This document shows positions 8,410 to 15,970 of a DNA stretch of 33,219 bases, piece after piece (the stretch's first letter is position 1; each line of letters starts with the position of its first letter). The translations under genes were made by a program, and so were the position numbers. The notes under the pieces were generated by a model that did not search any database, was not told the origin of the DNA, and worked only from the letters and a program-made list of their open reading frames with translations. The stretch covers positions 1-33,219 of the forward strand of contig JACQMD010000096.1 of NCBI GenBank assembly GCA_016203755.1, read 5' to 3'. This DNA is from Candidatus Roizmanbacteria bacterium (GTDB lineage Bacteria > Patescibacteriota > Microgenomatia > GCA-001788215 > 2-01-FULL-40-14).

Positions 8410-8682
8410 ATGATACAGGATGTACTCGGTATAAAAGAATTTCAGTCAAAACTACCACTCATTGCACGAACAATCAATCAGGTTGGAGGTCATTATGTGG
8501 TTACCAACAGAACAAAACCTTCGCTTGTGGCTATTCCCTTTAGCGATTATCAGGAGATAGAAGATATATTGCTTGAGCTTAATTCCCCGGATGTACAAAA
8601 CGATATTAAAAAGGGGAGAGAGGAATATAAAATGCGAAAAACGAAGAAATTTCGTCCGTTTATAGAATCTTTGGATGAGTAG
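8410..8682 (+). CDS. Phd/YefM-family antitoxin
   Basis: A 90-residue protein whose first 50 residues follow the Phd/YefM fold pattern: an N-terminal IKEFQSKLPLIARTI helix, then a beta segment YVVTNRTKPSLVAIPFSDYQEIED. Such proteins neutralise a partner toxin and autorepress the operon. The charged C-terminal tail would be the toxin-binding part. It overlaps the RelE-like gene by 8 bp, so translation is coupled. The promoter TTGACA-17-TATTCT ends 9 nt before this ATG. Confidence 0.82.
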   Translation: MIQDVLGIKEFQSKLPLIARTINQVGGHYVVTNRTKPSLVAIPFSDYQEIEDILLELNSPDVQNDIKKGREEYKMRKTKKFRPFIESLDE

Positions 8683-8938
8683 CTATACGATTGAAATCAC
8701 CTCAAAGGCACAGAAGGATCTTAAAAAACTTAACCCCGCTATTCGAAGTAGAATAGAAAAAGAAATTCTGAAGCTTGAACTGGATCAAAAGCCGCAGCAG
8801 TTCAAACCACTCATGGGTAGAAAGATAGCACAGTATAGAATTCGAGTTGGTGATTATCGGGTCTTATATGATTTGTATCCTGAAGATAACGTCGTCCTCA
8901 TTCTCCGTATTGGTCATCGAAAAGAAATATATCGGTGA
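8675..8938 (+). CDS. RelE/ParE-superfamily toxin
   Basis: An 87-residue basic protein, typical in size for RelE-type mRNA interferases. It has the family order: SKAQKDLKKLNPAIRSRIEKEI helices, then beta strands QYRIRVGDYRVLYDLY and VVLILRIGHRKEIYR. The RxGDYRV and HRKEIYR motifs with terminal Tyr-Arg favour RelE-like ribosome-dependent endonuclease over ParE gyrase inhibitor, though this cannot be settled from sequence alone. The ATG lies inside the antitoxin gene (8-bp overlap). Confidence 0.85.
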   Translation: MSSYTIEITSKAQKDLKKLNPAIRSRIEKEILKLELDQKPQQFKPLMGRKIAQYRIRVGDYRVLYDLYPEDNVVLILRIGHRKEIYR

Positions 8939-8950
8939 GAAGAACCATTT

Positions 8951-8979
8951 TTGAGATTGCAGAGTACTTGTGATACTAT
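8951..8979 (+). promoter_or_regulatory. Extended -10 promoter of the 472-residue winged-helix gene
   Basis: TTGAGA at 8951-8956, a 17-bp spacer, and TGaTACTAT with the -10 hexamer at 8974-8979. The predicted start near 8986 leaves a 27-nt leader carrying a weak AAGGT 5 nt before the ATG at 9013. Confidence 0.6.
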
Positions 8980-9012
8980 GGAGTAGACCGTTCGTTGTTA
9001 ACAAGGTAGAAA

Positions 9013-10431
9013 ATGGCTGCCGAATCTTTTGAACCTACAAGTGCAGATAACTCTCAAGAGAGGGGAGATCGTGTTCTTTCTCAAGATGAACTAGCGAATT
9101 TACTAGCATCTGTGGAGCCAATTCTATTCATCAAAGCCATGGCTTCTTTACCTCCTGAATGGTCTGATCCCGCAATCGACATATTACAAGAGACAATTAT
9201 TCAAGCTGCTCGTATTCCTGAAGACCAAAGACCCTCTGCAATTGCAGTACTTACCACAATAGAAAATACGGGAACGTTAGAAGCATTAGTAGCAGTAAGA
9301 GATTTATTATATACGCTCAGGAATATTAATTCAGAATCATTACCGGAGAGAGATGAGACATTATTTGCCTTTGCAGGGCAGGGAAAAATAAGAAAGGAAA
9401 CACCAGTAGCGGCGCATGCATTATTCTCGCAGGCATTTCCGCTTCACGAATTATCGCCTCAAGCGGATACAGTTATCTCCCAAACACCTGTCATTGTTGA
9501 ACCGGCCCAAGAATCATCGCCGGATCAAAGAACAATGCCGACGACAATACCCTTTCGGGCTAACCTGATAGTACAAACTATATTACAGAGGTTACGAATA
9601 GAACCTACTCTTAATCTAAAAAGAGAAGAAGTTATCGCGGCATCAGGATTAACCAATCCCGACTACAATAGGTTAAATAAGATTATTACTGAGGCACGGG
9701 AACAGTTGAGACAACTTGGAATTAAGTTAGAAAAAATCCCCCCGTTCAATAGAAAAAGGGGTGATAAAACAATATTCGTGGTAGAACCTCTCTCTAAAAG
9801 TGAACTGCAACTACAGCAGGAACCTGCCGAAGAGGTTTCAAAAGAAGGAGTTGACGAAAAGAAAACGAGTTATGATCTGGTAATATTTCGTAATACTCTT
9901 GGTGTCTACAGACGTTTACTGAAGGCAGTGCACCGAAGAGATTCTCAACCCGTCTCACCCGAACAACGCATTTCCTACCAGGCATCGTTAATGGTTTTAG
10001 AAAAATTTAACCTTTCTGTTGATGACTGGGAACTGCTTGGCGAAACGTTTAGTGTTCCCCTTAGAACTGACGAATCATATTCACTGGCGTCACTCTCCTA
10101 TGTGATAGCTTATTTGAAGACACCTCGACCGAAAGAAGTCAAACAGGAAGCAGAAGTCGCTGCCTCAGCATTTTCACTCATGAAGCAATGGGTACAGAAA
10201 AAAGTTGAAGAAATCAAAGAGGTGAGAAAACCAAAGGAAAAACAAGAAAACTCTCAAACAGCTGAGCAAAATGTGCTGGTTGAACCTGAAGACACGAGTC
10301 TCGAGATACCAGAAGATGAATCTCTCAGCGACTATGATGAGTCTGTACAACCAGCGCCGGAACAGGAGGAGAATGAAGGAGAACAAGAGAATAATGATTT
10401 CAGATTCCCCGAGCACGGGGAGAATAAGTAA
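9013..10431 (+). CDS. Unrecognised protein with central winged-helix-like domain and acidic tail
   Basis: 472 residues, no family recognised. Residues 20-120 look all-helical. Residues about 185-260 resemble an OmpR-C-like winged helix: helix ANLIVQTILQRL, then LNLKREEVIAASGLT, a long recognition-type helix NRLNKIITEAREQLRQLG, and a beta wing KRGDKTIFVVEP. After a second helical region the last 70 residues are Glu/Gln/Pro-rich and strongly acidic. Similar winged-helix segments recur in the genes at 15967 and 22797. It ends 3 bp from the convergent methyltransferase gene. A DNA-binding or regulatory role is inferred only from the fold pattern. Confidence 0.7.
   Translation: MAAESFEPTSADNSQERGDRVLSQDELANLLASVEPILFIKAMASLPPEWSDPAIDILQETIIQAARIPEDQRPSAIAVLTTIENTGTLEALVAVRDLLYTLRNINSESLPERDETLFAFAGQGKIRKETPVAAHALFSQAFPLHELSPQADTVISQTPVIVEPAQESSPDQRTMPTTIPFRANLIVQTILQRLRIEPTLNLKREEVIAASGLTNPDYNRLNKIITEAREQLRQLGIKLEKIPPFNRKRGDKTIFVVEPLSKSELQLQQEPAEEVSKEGVDEKKTSYDLVIFRNTLGVYRRLLKAVHRRDSQPVSPEQRISYQASLMVLEKFNLSVDDWELLGETFSVPLRTDESYSLASLSYVIAYLKTPRPKEVKQEAEVAASAFSLMKQWVQKKVEEIKEVRKPKEKQENSQTAEQNVLVEPEDTSLEIPEDESLSDYDESVQPAPEQEENEGEQENNDFRFPEHGENK
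10406..10421. terminator. Short GC-rich hairpin at the convergent gene junction
   Basis: TCCCCG (10406-10411), loop AGCA, CGGGGA (10416-10421): a 6-bp perfect stem inside the last codons of the plus-strand gene, 14 nt past the stop of the minus-strand gene. There is no clean U tract on either strand, so it is only a weak bidirectional terminator candidate. Confidence 0.3.
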
Positions 10432-10434
10432 AAA

Positions 10435-11400
10435 TCATCTCATACCAACTAACGTTTCATGCATAAGGGGATATGCAATCTTACCTTTCAGAAAGAGGTG
10501 AGGGATGACCTTTCTACTAAATTCAGTGAAGCCTTGTTGACCAAGCCATTGAAGCAGAGGAATATAGGCTTCATCTGTCTTCACAGAACCAAATCCTCCA
10601 AGTACCACGGTATGAACACAAGGCAAATCTTCAATGAAATCAAATACTTTCAAAAGATTTGGTAATCCTCCGTATACTGCATGTCCGCCTATATTTGAAA
10701 TGGCAACCCCAATCTGTTCTCGAGGAAATGTTTTAGACTGACGTACTTCATCAGCTGTTTGACAGTATACAGTCGACTTTTCACCAACATTGTTTTGCTC
10801 CAGGTTTCTATCTGCTTGTCGTGCATACCATCCATTTTGCTCAATTAAGTGTGCACGTGCTGCACCATTTGAAAGCGCGGCCAGAGCAAGTATACCGCCT
10901 CCTGAACCAATATCAACAATCTCCTCGTCATTCATTCGATCGGATACTGAATCTAGGGCATAGAGGGTGGCTTCCATAAAACCTCTAAATGTTGCCTGCA
11001 TAAAATCATATGGTAAATCAGAAAGCCAAATGGGACTTGGTGTTATTTTCCGAATAATATTTGGGGTAGCACGCCGTCTATTTTCTTGACTATCGGCTAT
11101 AACAAATCGATCACCTACTTGCAGGAGTGAAACGGGAGCAGAAGAGAGAATTGGTTGTGAACCGGCGGCAATAAATTCATGTATATAACGTTTGTAATCA
11201 GCTTGGGAACGGCATCCCATACGCAGTGGCACTTCAGTTTGTAATTCGGTATCTAGGAAGCATCCAACAGTCGGCGGGGCAGCAAATGCAGTAAGTTTCA
11301 GGGCACGATAGAGCCGTGCATCGCGTCGTCCTAATGCTTGTTCACTTATTGGCTGCCGCCATTGATCCGGAATATTGTGGGGTGAGACAAATTCGTTCAT
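10435..11400 (-). CDS. Class I SAM-dependent methyltransferase, PrmA-like
   Basis: 321 residues. The Rossmann methyltransferase core starts around residue 159 with motif I IVDIGSGGGILALAAL (161-176), an acidic end of strand 2 (HLIEQNG, E187) and a post-II helix ARQADRNLEQNNVG. The motif IV region is AISNIGGHAVYGGLPNLL. The GSGGGILALAA pattern and a motif IV beginning with Asn recall ribosomal protein L11 methyltransferase PrmA and related protein methyltransferases. The N-terminal 150 residues are not PrmA-like and may select a different substrate. It lies in the accessory block, convergent with the 472-residue gene. The start is supported by an extended -10 (TGcTATACT, 11411-11419) 10 nt upstream. 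Confidence 0.75.
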   Translation of the reverse strand: MNEFVSPHNIPDQWRQPISEQALGRRDARLYRALKLTAFAAPPTVGCFLDTELQTEVPLRMGCRSQADYKRYIHEFIAAGSQPILSSAPVSLLQVGDRFVIADSQENRRRATPNIIRKITPSPIWLSDLPYDFMQATFRGFMEATLYALDSVSDRMNDEEIVDIGSGGGILALAALSNGAARAHLIEQNGWYARQADRNLEQNNVGEKSTVYCQTADEVRQSKTFPREQIGVAISNIGGHAVYGGLPNLLKVFDFIEDLPCVHTVVLGGFGSVKTDEAYIPLLQWLGQQGFTEFSRKVIPHLFLKGKIAYPLMHETLVGMR

Positions 11401-11410
11401 ACGAGGAGAA

Positions 11411-11419
11411 AGTATAGCA
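11411..11419 (-). promoter_or_regulatory. Extended -10 promoter of the methyltransferase gene
   Basis: On the minus strand TGcTATACT, with the hexamer at 11411-11416 and TGC at 11417-11419. It is 10 nt before the ATG at 11400, giving a near-leaderless mRNA. No good -35 is present, as is usual for extended -10 promoters. Confidence 0.5.
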
Positions 11420-11463
11420 TACGAATATGATTAAACCTTGCCAAAAAGTAGAGCAGAAGAGTA

Positions 11464-13014
11464 TTACGCGTTCAATACTTCTGTTGAAGTAGTTGAAGCA
11501 ACATCTGAAATAGTAAATTCCGCTTGTCTGACGGCTCGTATTTTATCCTCAGCTTCTGCAAGTATTCGTTGAGTGGACACGATTTGAGCTAGGAAGCTAT
11601 CGAATTCTTCTCGTTGCAGACGAGATATTCCTTCCAAATATGAATCAGAGGTTATCCCTAAAACTAACTGATCAACTTGTGATAATGCGCCTTTAACGCC
11701 TGCTACATCACGGCGGACCGTTTTTTCTGTTTTAAGTTCAAGTCCTCGTTCTTTTTCACTGTAAACTCTCTCTAGTCGTGCAAGTGTATCTGCACTAGTT
11801 CTCATAGACTTTTCTCTTAGTTCTTCTTCGAGAGCATCTATTTCTTCCCGATCTTTTCTCCTTGCTTCTTCAAGATACTCTTCTTGTGCTTGTTTACGAT
11901 TCGCCTCTGCTTGCTGAGAACTTGCTAATGCTTCTTCCAAACTTCGAATGGCGTCTTCATACTTAGTTTTCTTATTTTCAAATTCTTCTTCAGGCTTCCG
12001 GACCGCTTTTAGAAGTGCTTCATTGGCAGCCCTCAGGACTTCATTTGCTTGTGAAAGTTCAGTAATCTTAGATTGTGCAATAGCAAGTTTATCTGTATGT
12101 GCTAATTGCATACTCTCTATTTCACGAGTTTTTTTAACTTCAAGAATTTTAGTAGACGCTTCAACAGCAGCTGTTGCTCTTTTCTCTGTCTCTTCATGTA
12201 CTAATTCTCCCATACGCTCTTTTAATAGCCTATTATTGAGACGTGCAATGTAGAGATCCAGTTCTTGTGGTGTAGAAATAGCACCTGTTACAATTTCATG
12301 CACTGTTTCCTGGACTAACTTATAGTCATAAACACCTTCTAATGACTCTTCCAAATGAGCAACCTTACCCGGTATGGGCAGTCTTAGTTGTGCAATTTTA
12401 TTTAGTGTACGAAGACTCCAAAACTTTGCCCTTTCCTCACTGCTTGTTATGTCCTGTTCAATTCGCGAGAGAAGAGAAGAAGGAATATACCCTATGTCAA
12501 CTTTTGTAGTTATGGTCGTTTTATCCTCGCCATAGCTACGAGCAATTTCGCGCGCTTTAAGCCCTTTACGGTTAAGATCTGCAAGCTCGCGACATTCCTG
12601 AATAGTCCCCCACGTATGGATACCATTTGCAGACAGTCTCATGAGCGAAGCAGTCTTATCATCCACTTCGCCATGAGAAACAGCTTGCACAGAAGTAATT
12701 CCTTGATTTTTTGCTGCCATGAAACGTGCAGCCCCATCAATAACTGCAACTGTACCATCTTCAAGGACTCGTACTGCTGGAGGATGAATGGGAACACCAC
12801 CTAGTTGGTCAATGTTTTCTTGTAAACGGGCAAGTGAATCTGGAGTATGCCTTTTTTGACTAGTTTCATCGATGAAAACTTTGCTTGGGTCAACATCCAG
12901 TAACTCGACTCGTCCTGACCCCATGCCATCCTCTGGACTAAAATTGATAAACTGTTCCTCTGTTAAGATTTCGTGGTTTAACATAGTCTCATTTCTGCAA
13001 GTATAGCAGATCAT
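11464..13014 (-). CDS. ParB-like nuclease-fold protein with HTH and long coiled coil
   Basis: 516 residues. Residues about 35-115 form a ParB/Srx N-terminal domain: VELLDVDPSKV, PDSLARLQENIDQLGGVPIH, VLEDGTVAVIDGAARFMAAKNQGI. The usual GERR of the CTP-binding box is GAAR here. Residues 150-182 look like the ParB HTH (LKAREIARSYGEDKTTITTKV). Residues about 275-440 are a Glu/Lys/Ala-rich coiled coil, much longer than in chromosomal ParB. No ParA is present nearby. The first ATG (13014) directly follows the upstream stop, while an extended -10 (TGcTATACT, 13000-13008) would favour Met12 at 12981. Probably binds DNA; whether it acts in partition, regulation or nuclease activity is unknown. Confidence 0.75.
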   Translation of the reverse strand: MICYTCRNETMLNHEILTEEQFINFSPEDGMGSGRVELLDVDPSKVFIDETSQKRHTPDSLARLQENIDQLGGVPIHPPAVRVLEDGTVAVIDGAARFMAAKNQGITSVQAVSHGEVDDKTASLMRLSANGIHTWGTIQECRELADLNRKGLKAREIARSYGEDKTTITTKVDIGYIPSSLLSRIEQDITSSEERAKFWSLRTLNKIAQLRLPIPGKVAHLEESLEGVYDYKLVQETVHEIVTGAISTPQELDLYIARLNNRLLKERMGELVHEETEKRATAAVEASTKILEVKKTREIESMQLAHTDKLAIAQSKITELSQANEVLRAANEALLKAVRKPEEEFENKKTKYEDAIRSLEEALASSQQAEANRKQAQEEYLEEARRKDREEIDALEEELREKSMRTSADTLARLERVYSEKERGLELKTEKTVRRDVAGVKGALSQVDQLVLGITSDSYLEGISRLQREEFDSFLAQIVSTQRILAEAEDKIRAVRQAEFTISDVASTTSTEVLNA

Positions 13015-14628
13015 TCAAGTGCCTAAAGAATGATCTTCTACCCATTCATCCTCTGTTTCATACCACTGATCCTGTATTGTTTCAAATCTCACTTGTACCA
13101 GATCGAGAAGATAATCACGTAAGTCCTGTTCATAAACTCTTACCTCTGCTTTGCTCAGCGGAATGTTTTGACCGACATACTGAATGATATCTGAGATTGC
13201 AACCTTTTTGCTATCGGCATCATTTTTCTGTTCCTCCGTCAAAAATTCCCGCTCTCCATCCTGAATAAACTGATCAGCAAGATACGCAAGATCACGAAGC
13301 GTTAAGTCATCGAGCGCCTGCAGCTTGATAAACCTTTCAATCTCTTCAATTTCTCTGAGCCGATATGAGGATGCCTCTGGATCATATTCAAGGAGCATTG
13401 CCATGGCAGTATACTTTGTATGAACAGCCAGACTGTTAATGCCCCAGTCTATACCCATTTTATCCGCATATTCCTGCGCGGCCATGTGGAGAATACTGGG
13501 ACGTGATTCCTGACGGGTATCATGCCAATTTTCTTCATTGTATTCGTGTAATAAGTCTGACGAATATTTATCAATTAACCCATATATACCACGGCTCTCA
13601 TATGTTTTCCGAATACTACTGGGGTGTCTCGTCGCTGCTCCTCCATAGCTTTCCAGGTATTCAACGGCTTTTCGTCGCGTTTGAATAGCAAGATAATACG
13701 CCAGACTTCCGACAAGATGTGCATTTACGAGTAGGTCTTCCGGCAATTCTTTATTTTGCATAAATAATCGCTGAGCTTCTTCATAGGGTTCAATACACGA
13801 GGGCATACGGACAAGGTTCAAATTACTTTCTTGCCGTACATTGCCCTGTGAATCAGGACGAGAACGGTGCCGAGTCGTTTCAATACAGATCAACGCACTA
13901 GGCAATCGCCTATCAAATACTTTCTGTATAGGAATACCACCATAGATACATGCCTCCTTCATTTTTTTCCTCCCTGCTAGTCTCCCTAACCCAAGCACCA
14001 TACGTCGTATCGGAAATCCTTCGTGCACTTCATATTCCTCTTTATTACCAACAGAAACCGTTAGTATTCTCGGCATACGAAGTACCAGTGGTTTGGTACG
14101 AAGGAGTTCAGCAACAACATGGAGATTTTCTGTATTTTGAATCGCTGTTTGTGTCTCGTTAAAAAACGGCGGTTCACGACCCTCGGCATTGTAAAGAGCC
14201 GCTGAGAGAATTAATTTTCGTATCCGTAACTCATTGTTTCTTTCCCGGTATTCATCAGTTTCAGGAATTTCTGCCCCCAAACTATGAACAGTACTGGCAA
14301 AATTGGCTAAAATTGCTTGCACTTGTTCAGTATCCCGCTTTGCAGGATTGTTTTCCATGTAGACCGTTAATGCGCGGATTGCGGTCAGATGGGCAAATGG
14401 CGGGAAATGAGGATTAACTGCAATACTATTGACCGAGAGAAGAAAATCATTTAGATCAAATTCTGCTGTGCGAATGCTCCGACGAAGATCGAGTGCTTGA
14501 TTGGCTAGTTTTCTATCCTGTGGTGCATCAGGCATACAAACCACGGTATCAAGATAGGTATTAAAAAATTTCTCGAGATTCTCTCTTCGTTCAGGGTCGA
14601 TGTCGATAAGTCGGTCTGGAATATTCAT
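13015..14628 (-). CDS. Unrecognised 537-residue helical protein
   Basis: No family recognised. The sequence is largely helical. The middle (about residues 185-275) is basic with a possible sheet region, including RMPRILTVSVGNKEEYEV and a basic GRLAGRKKMKEACIYGG segment. The C-terminal 60 residues are acidic and Trp-containing. No signal peptide or membrane segment. The stop abuts the ParB-like start (0 bp), indicating an operon. It is transcribed divergently from the paralogue pair at 14702 across a 73-bp AT-rich gap. The role is probably shared with the ParB-like protein, by context only. Confidence 0.65.
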   Translation of the reverse strand: MNIPDRLIDIDPERRENLEKFFNTYLDTVVCMPDAPQDRKLANQALDLRRSIRTAEFDLNDFLLSVNSIAVNPHFPPFAHLTAIRALTVYMENNPAKRDTEQVQAILANFASTVHSLGAEIPETDEYRERNNELRIRKLILSAALYNAEGREPPFFNETQTAIQNTENLHVVAELLRTKPLVLRMPRILTVSVGNKEEYEVHEGFPIRRMVLGLGRLAGRKKMKEACIYGGIPIQKVFDRRLPSALICIETTRHRSRPDSQGNVRQESNLNLVRMPSCIEPYEEAQRLFMQNKELPEDLLVNAHLVGSLAYYLAIQTRRKAVEYLESYGGAATRHPSSIRKTYESRGIYGLIDKYSSDLLHEYNEENWHDTRQESRPSILHMAAQEYADKMGIDWGINSLAVHTKYTAMAMLLEYDPEASSYRLREIEEIERFIKLQALDDLTLRDLAYLADQFIQDGEREFLTEEQKNDADSKKVAISDIIQYVGQNIPLSKAEVRVYEQDLRDYLLDLVQVRFETIQDQWYETEDEWVEDHSLGT

Positions 14629-14701
14629 TAGCTTGTTTAACTATGTTAAAATAAAACTTCACTATACATTATATGTGCAATAAAACTATTATATCTTATC
14701 T
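14629..14701. promoter_or_regulatory. Divergent AT-rich promoter region with a TTTAAC/GTTAAA palindrome
   Basis: The 73-bp gap between divergent operons contains TTTAACTATGTTAAA at 14636-14650 (6-bp perfect arms, 3-bp centre), a possible operator next to the minus-strand start. For the plus gene, TATTAT at 14687-14692 is 9 nt before the ATG at 14702. For the minus gene, a TATAAT lies at 14668-14673. Clear -35 boxes are absent. Confidence 0.4.
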
Positions 14702-15970
14702 ATGTCAGCAGAACACAAAAATCAATTTAGTCTTCGAGATACACTCAGCCAACTCAATGAGGGGAGAGATGTGGTGCTTCCGCCAGCTGACGATTTGCTA
14801 GACTCGGTATACAAAGAAGTTGATAGTTTATTAACTCTCCCGCAAGAACACCGTCTGCCTCCTCGAGATCTTGAGGATTATAGTCTTGGCATTGAAACGC
14901 TTCGATCTACAGCAGATCAATATCGTTTTGTGGAACAAGCAAAGCAAGAGACACAACAGTTAATGGCTCAACGAGCAAGTATTTGGTCGCAACGAACACA
15001 GATTCAAAATCCTGTCCTTACACTGCCATCTCGCGAGGACAAAGAGCGGCTGGCTGAACTGGCAACTCAAGAGGAAACAATTAATAGTCGCTTAGAAGAG
15101 TTGGTCTCTGAGTTGACCAATCGCTTCGATGTTTCAGTTGATCCAGATACCGGAGTAAACGTCGAAGAGCTTTCAACCGCAACACAAGATGAACTTCTCG
15201 GGCTATTGGGACAAAATTTAGGTTGGCTGACACTCTTATCTCAGAAAGCACGTAACCCTCTTGCTACCACACCTGAAAAGCCAAATGTTTCAATAACCAT
15301 TGAGCGTTTGGCCGGCGCTGTCACACTTGACGATGCAACGAGAGAACTGGTCCAACATCCCATCGATACGAGTCAAATCATTGCTCCAGGAATTTCGGTT
15401 TCATCAACAGGTATCACCATGCAACGCCAGGAAATTACTGATATTCCACGTCCCTCGGCATTTGAGCGCTGGGCACCATTTTTCGGCGTAGAAGTTCCGA
15501 GCAGAAAAGATGATTCTGCTGCGTACAATCGTTATGAAAATCAGGTGCGCAAGTACCAAGCAGTTGCACAAGCAATTGGTGATTTCTACTATGAGGAAGG
15601 TAAACCACGGCCATCCCGAATAGAACTAATCTCTCATATTACAGCCTTTACCCTTGAACATGCACTCCACTACACCAAGAATGCGACATTTGATCTCTCT
15701 CTAAGAGGAGAAAAAACACTATTTGAACCAATACGACTCCAACGGATTATTGCTGCAGTTGCTCGCGTAGTTGAGCTTAAGGCTTGTGAAGATGAGAAAA
15801 GGAATGCTGCACCTTTTGTACACCACGCTGAATATGCTGACCTTGCTAAACAACTGCTTACGATAACTGACGCTTCTTTTTTGGGAAAAGAAATGGGCAG
15901 TATCTTAGTAGTAGAAAATGGGAAGGCAAGACTTGCAGATGATATTAGTGATTCATTACAACAACCATGA
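14702..15970 (+). CDS. Unrecognised helical protein, paralogue of the next gene
   Basis: 422 residues, no known family. Its N-terminal 180 residues and a later segment are clearly related to the 866-residue protein that follows. Compare KQETQQLMAQRASIWSQRTQ with QETHQLVSELSTIWETRATI, and PSREDKERLAELATQEETIN with PEEEERLKSLEGREAAIH. The middle has coiled-coil character, followed by a region with RWAPFFGVEVPSRK and a helical C-terminus. It lacks the winged helices of its paralogue. The stop overlaps the next start in ATGA, so the two are translationally coupled. They may form a hetero-oligomer by their shared domain. Confidence 0.7.
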   Translation: MSAEHKNQFSLRDTLSQLNEGRDVVLPPADDLLDSVYKEVDSLLTLPQEHRLPPRDLEDYSLGIETLRSTADQYRFVEQAKQETQQLMAQRASIWSQRTQIQNPVLTLPSREDKERLAELATQEETINSRLEELVSELTNRFDVSVDPDTGVNVEELSTATQDELLGLLGQNLGWLTLLSQKARNPLATTPEKPNVSITIERLAGAVTLDDATRELVQHPIDTSQIIAPGISVSSTGITMQRQEITDIPRPSAFERWAPFFGVEVPSRKDDSAAYNRYENQVRKYQAVAQAIGDFYYEEGKPRPSRIELISHITAFTLEHALHYTKNATFDLSLRGEKTLFEPIRLQRIIAAVARVVELKACEDEKRNAAPFVHHAEYADLAKQLLTITDASFLGKEMGSILVVENGKARLADDISDSLQQP

